A DNA stretch of 29,086 nt from Clavulina sp. PMI_390 (lineage: Eukaryota; Basidiomycota; Agaricomycetes; Cantharellales; Hydnaceae), in the NCBI GenBank assembly GCA_015039315.1, contig WIDE01000022.1, positions 169,965 to 199,050 on the forward strand. Direction: 5' to 3'. The stretch's first letter is position 1; every line of letters starts with the position of its first letter. This document shows, piece by piece, positions 21,428-29,086 of the stretch. The notes under the pieces were generated by a model that worked only from the letters and a program-made list of their open reading frames with translations, searched no databases and was not told where the DNA came from. The position numbers and the translations under genes were made by a program.

Positions 21428-22863
21428 TTAAGCGAGCTCTTCGTCGGAGAAGATGGCCACGAGTGGCACTCCATCCTCGCGAATGATCCCACGATACATT
21501 CCAGGAGAGTTGAGGGGTAAGGCAGCTAGGTGGGTTCAACATGGGTATATCAATGGCAAAGAAAGAATATAGTACGAGAAATAGGAAACGCTCACCATTG
21601 CCTTCTTCATCAATTGCGATGACACCGCCCTGAGCGTTTTCTTCCGCGAGTTCCTTGACAGCCTTCGATGCGGCTTTCGAGACGGATTCGCCAAGGAACT
21701 CCATGCGATGGGCAATCTTGGCAGCTGTGCCTTGCCTTACAAAGTACTATGTCGCATCATCAGGAGGAGTGTTAGTCAACATCGAGGGGAATACAGCGGC
21801 ACACTTACATCGCCGTTCCCCGTGCCCGATATCCCAACAGCCCTCTTTGCGTTCTTGCCGTGTACGTGACGCCAGGCACGGTTCAACCAGCCGCGAGGCT
21901 TCCACTCAGCTGCAAAGAAGCCAGCGCTCAACTGTGGTGTGTCACCTAGAAAATGTCATGCTTCAAGTGAGTTCGCTAGGAAGCTGCCAAGTGAATACGA
22001 AATTTCGCACCAATTCTCCCAGGAAGCTTGTTAGTGAGGCCGCCTGTGCTAGTAGCTGCAGCGATGCATCCTCTCTCGTCCAAAGCCACGGCGCCGACTG
22101 TCCCCTTTGGAAGCTGATCGAGCGGATAGTCGCTCTTCTCCTCGTCAGCAGGGACCCCCGGAGGATAAGGTTGCTCAGGTAGTCCTAGACCTTTCCTATG
22201 CTCCCTCCACCGATTAGGTGTCCAGAAATAGGACGGGTCAACCATTTCGGCTCCCAGTTTCTGGGCGAGCTGTTCGGCCGCTGTGCCCGAGAGCAGGACG
22301 TGAGGGGTGAGGTCATGAGCTAGGTAGAGCTCGCGGGCAGCTTTGATAGGGTTACGTGCATGGGAGAGGAGGCTGAGGGCGAACCCTCGTCGGGACGCTG
22401 GGACTTCAGGGTGGGATGCTGGAGGCTTGGATAGCATGAGCGAGGATTCGAGCTCGTTCTTCCCGTCCGAGTTGAACACAGCACCATGGCCGGAATTGAA
22501 AAGTGGACAGTCTATACCATACACGAGAAGTAGAGAATTTCGGTCAGAGTGAATCTATCAGGCTGCGTAGGGTTTGGTGAATCACGCACCTTCCATGAAT
22601 GCGACTGCAGCAACAGCGGCATCCATAGCTTCTCCACCAGTATTTAGAACCTCATGGCCCGCTAAAAGGGCGCCTCTGAGGGCATTTCGATACCGTTCTT
22701 GTTGTTCAACCGTCGAACTATATGAGGCACAAAGAGTTCGATCAAGCATCTAGAACCAGTAGCCATTTGCCACCACTTACCCTTCTCTTCGAATAGCGCC
22801 AGCGCCTCCATGGATTACGAGCGTCGGCCTCGAGCCCTTGGATGACTTTCGATGCGATGGCAT
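21428..22863 (-). CDS. Type-2 (Ntn-hydrolase) asparaginase / isoaspartyl peptidase H2
   Basis: Exons are 22863-22781, 22717-22590, 22511-22011, 21945-21809, 21746-21596 and 21525-21428. Every exon has exactly the same length as its counterpart in H1 (83, 128, 501, 137, 151 and 98 nt), and the protein is also 365 residues, so the two arose by tandem duplication. The nucleophile is Thr208 in PKGTVGAVALDERG. Thr226, Arg236 and Asp239 and the TG-containing loop are all present. The N-terminal loop HGGAGAIRREG is the family consensus, unlike that of H1. The C-terminus (PLVAIFSDEELA) keeps the usual acidic ending, where H1 reads PLMALWLDKQLA. The start MPSHRK is the first ATG in frame near the conserved core. 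It probably hydrolyses asparagine and isoaspartyl dipeptides in the cytosol. It shares a short divergent promoter with gene F. Confidence 0.94.
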
Positions 22864-22989
22864 TGGGTTGGATGTGCCCACGATAGCTTGGGGAGAATCC
22901 ACATGACTGGGCCTGTTCCCACGATCACCCACCACTCAAAAGCGTCGGCCCCGATCGAGCTTCTCCTCCTCTTGACCTCCACCACCACC
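22864..22989. promoter_or_regulatory. 126-bp divergent promoter region between H2 and gene F
   Basis: The start codons of H2 (minus) and F (plus) are only 126 bp apart, so their promoters and 5' leaders must overlap. The half next to F is pyrimidine-rich (CTTCTCCTCCTC) and ends ACCACCACC immediately before the ATG of F, a strong start context. No TATA box is evident. Confidence 0.55.
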
Positions 22990-24848
22990 ATGTCGAACGA
23001 ATGGACGTTTTCTTACCTCGGAAGATCCTACTTCGACGATGATTCAGACGACGACGATGATGAACAAGAGGGTGACTACAACAGCGGCGTCGTAGGTTCG
23101 AGCGTTGTTCGTCCAGTCGTGAATACGAGGGAGGAAGAAGCTGTCGTGTACAAAGAATCGCCATGGACTATAGCTAGAATCAACGCCAGGAGTCGGATGC
23201 TCGCTGCTGACCGCGCAGGCTTGTCTGTTACCAGCAGTCCTGCCACCAAGAAAAGCACCTCCCCTACGACCATGAAAGACCTCAAATCGCTCATAGAGAA
23301 AGAAACCTCTTTGCCAGAGCTAGTTCAGAAGAAGGACCTCAACGCGGAGAAGAACTTGAAAACCTCCACTTCGCAGCCCAGAAACCAATTCAACCCTAAC
23401 TTTCTAGCCAGACCAGCCGCTAACAAAACCTCTCCTGGTCTGCTCCGCTCGTCACACCTTCCATTCTCAACTGCTTTTAACCCCAATAGCTCTCACGTCT
23501 TGACAGTTGCTTCATCTGTATCTGTTGACGGGAACAACCCTCATCCTCCGTCCAGCTCGCCTCACACTTTCCGATATGCTCCTACAGCTTCGTCACCGCG
23601 AAGCTCCAACGAATATTTGACATCACCATTTCTAGCACCCAAGGAGGATACCTTCAATACTCTACCAAAGAGTTTCGTTCGATCTCCAATGATCGAAACT
23701 GCTGTTCCTGGCACGATGAGTCCTCCCATTTGGAGCCATGGGCCTGGAAACATGTCTCACCTTTCTCGTAAATACGTTCCACCACACTCGAACTTTCCAG
23801 ACGATTCTCATTGATCTTTCGGTTTACCATAGGCACTATGACGGACGAAGGATCGTATAAAACATTTCCTACAGTTCCATCACGCCTCAAGCCGTCACCC
23901 TCTGCCGAAAATGAGAACAGTAGGTTAAGGAGATATTCATTGATTGCGTCTGTTCTATCGCAAAGCCCCCAGGAACAGACCTTACAGGCGCCCCGTCGTA
24001 GTTCAGACATTGATGGACGCCACCAACATCGTGACGGGCTCTGGCATTCATCGAGTACCCCGCCCGCTTCTTCACAAAATAATGCCTTCTTTCATCATGA
24101 AACTCGATACGTGGGAGAGAATCACGAAAGCAGCTGGCTGTCTGATCCCGCCGCTATGTCCTCGTCCCCCTCGTTCTCGTCCCCCTTTCGACCGGCTGTG
24201 ATGGGTGTGCCTAGTGAACACCCTAATATGCTTCCCCCCTTTATTCCTGAAGAGAGTCTGCCTCGTGCACCACGACCCAACAAACGATATGCCCGTTCCC
24301 CTTCGCCTTTGCCGCTTTCTTCTCCGTCTCCTTCCCATCGACTACCTCCATCAAAGCGCCTGCGACTGCTCGACTCCTATCCTTCACCACCTGCTGCCTT
24401 CCCAAGGCAAGAGCGCCGTTCGATCATATCCAACCCTGATTCGCTTGAAGAGTGGTCTACCCTTCCCAGCCGCCGAGGCCTTCCGAACACGACAACAAAT
24501 CGCGGTGCAGAGGGAAGCGGGAAGAATGGAGTCACAGAAACAGGTCGGTTCCCTCTTCCCATTGGCACTCTATCAGCTTTGGCTGCTCGCGCCTCTCGCA
24601 ACAGCAGCGCTGGCGAGAAGGAGAATGACACGGTGAAAAGTGCTTTGTCATATCGACCCCCACCGAAAACTGCAGCTTTACTGAGCGATGAGTTGGAGAA
24701 GCGCGATGACGAGGGCGATGACGGTCCGGAGCTACCAAGTGTGACAGCAGGATGGAAAATCACGAGGATTCGCCCGGAGATGGTTCTGAATGTTGGAAAG
24801 GAGCCATCTCTTCATGGCACTAGGAAGCGCTCGTTGGTCCCCCGCTGA
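22990..24848 (+). CDS. Conserved hypothetical protein F, Ser/Pro-rich with acidic N-terminus
   Basis: Exons are 22990-23767 and 23833-24848; the intron (65 nt, donor GTAAAT, acceptor CATAG) removes an in-frame TGA and joins the two long frames into 597 residues. I chose ATG 22990 because of its CCACCATG context and because the upstream extension runs into the promoter of H2. Residues 15-27 are very acidic (FDDDSDDDDDEQE). Most of the rest is Ser/Pro-rich and likely disordered. Three better-conserved islands survive in the damaged copy F': LAADRAGLSVTS with TMKDLKSLIEKETSLPEL, LPNTTTNRGAEGSGKNGVTE, and the C-terminal GWKITRIRPEMVLN. A basic patch near PPSKRLRLL could be a nuclear signal. I do not recognise the family. 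It is convergent with E, and that convergent arrangement is preserved in the duplicate. Confidence 0.8.
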
Positions 24849-25130
24849 AGACTTGACGAGTAGACGTGCGGAAATTGTTGGACCTGGAAGTGGAACACTG
24901 CAATTTTTTTCTTGTTCCCTACATGCTTGCGACTGCTATTTTTTGATGCTGAGGACTTACGTCGTGAATGCCGCCAATGTTTATTTAGGTGGTGTTGATA
25001 TCAGAAATTCTTGTAGAAAATCGTTATTGCCCTGTATTTTTATACTACCACAGAGAACATCGAAACATGAACTGTCCAACATTCACTCGCAGAACTCATA
25101 TAGAGTAATACTATACATAGTACGCTGCAA
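23190..25130. repeat. Segmental duplication, copy 1 (most of F plus the end of E)
   Basis: This stretch aligns in order with 27350-29086. The match runs through the coding region of F, the F-E intergenic spacer (shared TGATGCTGAGGACT, ATCAGAAATTCTTG and TATACTACCACA) and the last codons of E. Ends are approximate because the match fades at the left and leaves the window at the right. Confidence 0.8.
24849..25082. other. Convergent 3' spacer between F and E
   Basis: This 234-bp spacer lies between two convergent stop codons. It is T-rich and clearly homologous to 28791-29047 between F' and E', which shows that the F-E block was duplicated as a unit. No gene is seen. Confidence 0.6.
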
Positions 25131-27049
25131 ATCCGGGGATGGGTTCGCTTGGGGCTTAAAAATGCAGATTCTGCCGGAAACCTCGTTCCACATTGAGCTG
25201 ATCAAGTGGCCCGCATCAAATTTCCATAGTTTGGAATCTGTGACCGAGCTCGATATGGGGCTCGTGCTCAGGGTTGATGATTTAGCAGAGTCTTCTTTTG
25301 CCGATCGTACCATGAGCGGTTCATGGACAAGTCTCGGGTAAGCCCCACGCATTCGTCTAGAAAGAACAAAGTAGTCTGGTTTAGAAGGATCGTTGACGAT
25401 GTTCATACGTGTTAAGGCATGATGGGCGTCCATATAGCGCGCGCGGATTATAAAGGTGGATGCGATTTGTGGCAGGGTGTTGAGATTGTCTCGAGTGTCC
25501 ACAATTCCGGAAGGCAATCCCTGGCCACTTTCGGAAGGACGCTGGCTTTGGATGGATGTCTTGTGGACGGAGGTACTTCCCAAAGGAGGCAGATACGCCA
25601 CCATAGTTTCGCTCAATGGAGGAAGATCTTTATGTAGAGCACAAAGCTCTGTTGGGATAGGGCTAATAGACTCAATGTCTTGGGGGATGGCGTAGAGTTG
25701 GGAGGCGTAAAAGTGCCCATCAGGGTCACTACCCCATCTGGACCTTCGGTGGTCGAGCCAGGCAGAGAAAGCGTGCTCTCGAGTGACATTGTCCAAAATC
25801 GGCGAGTAAGATACTGCCGTACAAAATAATTCGCTATTTCCGACCGATATGTTGTTTGAGGGTGTGCCTCGCACACTCGGCACTGCACCCGGCCCGTCGC
25901 GGAGCCTAGAAAGAGGGTAGACATAAATACGGCCATTCTCAACCGTGACCAAATGTTGTTCCCAGATCCTGAAGTGATCATGAAAGCCCTGGGATGTGCT
26001 CTTCGTCAGCTATGTCTTAGAAGAGCGGGAGGGCAGCAGAAGACCTGCCTCGGTCATAAATGAGTAGGTGTTTCCTGTTGATAAGTCCACAATGCTGGTA
26101 AAACATGACAGCCCGAACCCACTATCCTTCCTGACTAGAAACCGGCCGTTGAGTAGCGAATGGTTCTCATATGTGCGGCCCAATTTTCCTTTCACCGAGT
26201 ATATACATCGTGCGGGCTGAAGTGTTTCGTCCTTATGTGGTGTGCAGGGAACGAACAGGACATCAAGTTGACTCTCAGATCTAGGTAGATAATGTAATTA
26301 GAATGAGAAGAGTTGCATCGATGTAAAGCGTACACACGTGAAGTTGCCTGTGAAAATGTAGCCTTGCTGGCCTTCGAAAACACATCGTTCTACTCCAAGC
26401 TCCCACTGTCGATGCTTCTTTGACATAGGTAATGAATAGTGTTGGCCGCAGGAAAAGTCAAAACATTGAATCAATTCTTTCGTCCAAACCGCAAAAATTT
26501 CGCCATCGAAGGAAAATGTCGTGGAGAAAACTCCATCAACCTTCCAATCGTGAAGGAGAGTCGCGACGGGCTGCACGTGTGGTAAAGATCGACACATGAG
26601 AGACTTTGTGCGTATCGCATGCCAATATCTGTCTCGCAAGTCGTTTGAAAGCACGAGAGAGCTCAAAGATGACTTCTTCCTATAGTTCCACTCAGTCAAT
26701 CCACGCACGATGGGAAGACCGATATCTAGCTGATCTGATTTAGCGTCGGCAAAGGAATACGATTCGACATCCTCCGCTGGCAAGACGATGTTGAGGATTT
26801 CACTATTCGGAAGTGGGATTTCCGAGTACGGCCAAGCACACTCCCACACGATCTTGAGCATAGTGCAGTGCCTTAGCCTCTGGGATGTCTATGCATGTGT
26901 TAGGAGGGACCTTTAGTGTACAACTCACCGAAAAGATGACAACTTACATGACTCGCAGACACAACATCGCGAAGGCTCAACCCAGCACAAAGAATAAGGA
27001 CGATTACCTCGTCTGGGAGGGAATGAAACGACAGTACCGGTGCGGCCAT
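25083..27049 (-). CDS. F-box protein E, diverged relative of the A-D array
   Basis: Exons are 27049-26948, 26888-26338, 26280-26049 and 25988-25083, giving about 596 residues. The first two introns (59 and 57 nt) fall at the same places as in A-D: the F-box is split as VVSASH / TSQRLRHCTMLKIVWECAW, and exon 3 starts with the counterpart of RGNEVLLYFVPLD (SESQLDVLFVPCT). A third intron at 25989-26048 is unique to E and needs a GC-AG splice (donor GCAGGT, branch-like CTGAC, acceptor CCCAG). It is 60 nt, keeps frame and removes an in-frame TAG. Without it the gene is interrupted. The C-terminus ends ITLYEFCE, matching YEF in A and D. The F-box is at residues about 7-52, with almost no N-terminal extension unless the upstream in-frame ATG at 27127 is used. 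Predicted SCF substrate receptor. Confidence 0.8.
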
Positions 27050-27349
27050 ATGGTGGGTATCACGAGGAGCGCTCGTATGAATCAACGGGAGGAGAAGGAT
27101 CCAAGCGCCGCGTGATCCGGTGCACAAAACTGGTTGCTCTTAAACTTGCTCAGCATGAGCGAAGTTGAATGGACATAGCCCTTTCTGAGAGCGCTATAGA
27201 GAGCTGAAATCTGTATAATACCACAAGCATAGTAAGAATTGTTGCTAGTTGTTGAGTGATTGTCCAAGCGCCGCACGGACGCCCAAAACGCAGCTACGTG
27301 GGACAACGAATGGGACTTTCATCCTGCGAAAAAAAAAAGCCTGAATCAG
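27050..27349. other. Spacer between E and pseudogene F'
   Basis: This 300-bp stretch holds the promoter of E. The string TCCAAGCGCCGC occurs twice, at about 27100 and 27264, and a run of ten A lies near 27329. The promoter and N-terminal exon sequence expected for a full copy of F are missing here. Confidence 0.5.
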
Positions 27350-28790
27350 CCGGGAGTCGGAAGCTTGCTGCTGACCGCTTAGGCTTGTCCGTTACCAGCG
27401 GTACTACCGCCAGGAAGACCAGATCCACTGCGACCATGAAAGACCTCAAATCGCTGATAGAGAAAGAAACCTCTTTGCCTGAGCTAGCTGACAAAAAGCA
27501 CCTGTACCGCAAAGAAGATCTTCCGGACGTTCAATACGCGGCCCAAAAGCCAATTAAACCCTAACTTTCTAGCCACGCCATCCACAACCGAACCTCTCTT
27601 AGTCTACCCCACACTTCAATCAGCTCATGCCCCACTAATCTTGACCCTAACAGCTCTCACGTCGTGACAATTGCTTCATCTGTATCTCTTGACAGTAACA
27701 GCCCTCATCGTTCGTCCACCTCGCCTGACATTTTCCAATATACACCTACAGCTTCGTCGCCGCGAAGCTCCAACGAATACTTGACATCACCAATTTCTAG
27801 CGCCCAAGGAGGATAACTTCAACACTATACCAAGGAATTTCGTTCGATCTCCAATGATTGAAACTACTGTCCCTGGCACGATGAGTCCTCCCATTTGGGA
27901 AACATGTCCCACCTTTCTCGTAAATACATTCCACCACACTCGAACTTTCCAGACTATTCTTACTGATCTTTCGTTCTACCATAGGCGCTACGACGAGCGA
28001 AGAATCGTATAGAGTATTTCCTACAGTCCCATGGGAAAGGGAGCATAGTAAGATGAGAAGAATCACACTGCTTAGGTCTGTTCTATAGCAAAGCACGCGA
28101 GAAAAGACTTCGCAGGCACCACCTCCTACTTCAGGCATCGATAGACTCCAGCGGGCTGACCGGCAATGATGGATGAGGCTGGTGAGCACACTAATATGCT
28201 TCCCCCTTTGTTCCTGAAGATAGTCTGCCTCCTGCACCACGACCCAGCAAAAGATATGCCCGCTCCCTTTCACCTCTGTCGCCGTCTTCTTCATCTCCTT
28301 CCGATCAACTATCTCCATCAAAGCGCCTGCGACTGCTCGACCCTATCCTTCACCACCTGCTACCTTCCCAAGGCAGCAAGAGCGCCACTCGACCATATCC
28401 CATGCTGATTTGCTTGATCAAGACTGGTCAACACTTCCCGGCCGCCGCGGCCTTCCAAACACAACAACAAATCGCGGTGCAAAGGGAAGCGGGAAGAGTG
28501 GGGTCACAGAGACAGGTCGTTTCCCCTTTCCCATTGGTACTATGTCTGCTTTGGCCGCTCGCGCCTCTCGCAGCAGCGGTAGTGAGAAGGAGACTGACAC
28601 GGTGAAAGGTTCTTTGCCATATCGACCCCCACCGACAACTGCAGCTTTACTGAGCGATGAGTTGGAGAAGGGCGATGACGGTCCGGGGCTGCCAAGTGTG
28701 ACAGCAGGATGGAAATTAACGAGGATTCGCCCGGAGATGGTTCTGAATGCTGGAACGGAGTTGTCTCTTCATGGCACTAGGAAGCGCTGA
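27350..28790 (+). pseudogene. F', truncated and frameshifted copy of gene F
   Basis: This stretch aligns with F from about residue 68 to its C-terminus; the acidic N-terminus and the start codon are absent. Several lesions break the frame: an indel between the LPEL motif and the region around 27540, an extra A near 27792 (CACCAATTT against CACCATTT in F), a loss of about 13 bases near 27897, a deletion near 28035, and a TCG-to-TAG stop at 28086-28088. The old intron donor (CTCGTAAATAC) and acceptor (CATAGGCGC) are still recognisable. The last part, 28410-28790, is an intact 126-codon frame ending GTRKR. The name by homology is secure; whether any of it is transcribed is unknown. It is a relic of the same duplication that made E'. 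Confidence 0.85.
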
Positions 28791-29047
28791 TCAACCCGCT
28801 ACTGAGGACTTGATGAGCGTTGGTACAGAGATAATTGAGGTCGGAAATGGGGTATTGCATTGTTTTCTTATTGCGTTCATGCTTGCAACTGCTATTTCTT
28901 GATGCTGAGGACTGGACGTCATGCATGCCCCTAGAGTTTATTTGGGTGGCGATAAGATCAGAAATTCTTGCAGAAGATCGTTATGCTCTGTATTAATATA
29001 CTACCACAAAGAGCATCCAAGGGTGGCCATGAATTATCCAATGCTCA

Positions 29048-29086
29048 CTAGCAAAACTCATATAGAGTGATAGTATACGTGCGACC
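29048..29086 (-). CDS. E', 3' end of a second copy of F-box gene E (partial)
   Basis: Only the last 12 codons are inside the window. They read to TYTITLYEFC followed by TAG at 29048-29050. Gene E has MYSITLYEFCE at the same point, and the flanking bases also match, so this is the terminus of a paralogue that extends beyond the window. It is one residue shorter than E at the C-terminus. Whether E' is intact or a pseudogene like F' cannot be told from here. Confidence 0.7.
   Translation of the reverse strand, partial: GRTYTITLYEFC

Larger units (their letters stand above)
27350..29086. repeat. Segmental duplication, copy 2 (F' plus the end of E')
   Basis: This is the second copy of the block at 23190-25130, in the same orientation and gene order. 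It continues past the window edge into E'. Its intergenic part stays close to copy 1, while the coding part has decayed. Confidence 0.8.

Noticed and set aside
22852..22989. N-terminal extension of gene F from an upstream in-frame ATG
   Set aside because: The extra 46 codons would overlap the start of asparaginase H2, look unlike the rest of the protein, and the ATG at 22990 has a much better context.
24790..25341. Plus-strand frame of 183 codons
   Set aside because: It starts in the end of gene F in a different frame, crosses the F-E spacer and runs antisense into E. It has no recognisable domain.
27797..28321. Minus-strand frame of 174 codons
   Set aside because: It is antisense to pseudogene F'. 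A similar antisense frame exists over gene F, so it reflects composition, not a gene.

Overview
This window looks like nuclear DNA of a filamentous fungus, most likely a basidiomycete of the Agaricomycetes. The genes carry several short GT-AG introns (mostly 57-80 nt), lie close together on both strands, and include two fungal-type F-box families and an Hrd1 ubiquitin ligase. The style of the F-box proteins fits the Ceratobasidiaceae (Rhizoctonia-like), but that placement is an inference. I rebuilt every multi-exon model by hand from splice signals, reading frame and paralogue comparison. No tRNA, rRNA, CRISPR array, transposase or reverse transcriptase was seen.

Layout. 3-1457 (-): single-exon F-box protein. 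1864-5191 (-): five-exon Hrd1/synoviolin ER membrane RING ubiquitin ligase. 6307-15839 (-): head-to-tail array of four paralogous three-exon F-box genes, called A (6307-8324), B (8730-10756), C (11411-13374) and D (13807-15839). 16194-19190 (+): six-exon gene G, a predicted nuclear coiled-coil protein that I do not recognise, divergent from D. 19424-20850 and 21428-22863 (-): two tandem type-2 (Ntn-hydrolase) asparaginase genes, H1 and H2, with identical exon lengths. 22990-24848 (+): two-exon gene F of unknown function, divergent from H2 across 126 bp. 25083-27049 (-): gene E, a diverged member of the A-D F-box family. 27350-28790 (+): F', a decayed and 5'-truncated copy of F. 29048 to the window end (-): E', the last codons of a second copy of E.

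How it fits together. The window is shaped mainly by local duplication: the A-D array, the H1/H2 pair, and a convergent F-E block copied into F'-E'. The F-box proteins are expected to act as substrate receptors of SCF ubiquitin ligases, and Hrd1 acts in ER-associated degradation. Their closeness is a shared theme (ubiquitin), not evidence for one pathway. The asparaginases are metabolic enzymes for asparagine and isoaspartyl peptides. I do not see a recognisable biosynthetic cluster or defence system. The most notable signals are the mosaic history of the A-D array, a probable GC-AG intron in E, a stop-free intron in D, a change in the glycine loop of H1, and the F/F' family.
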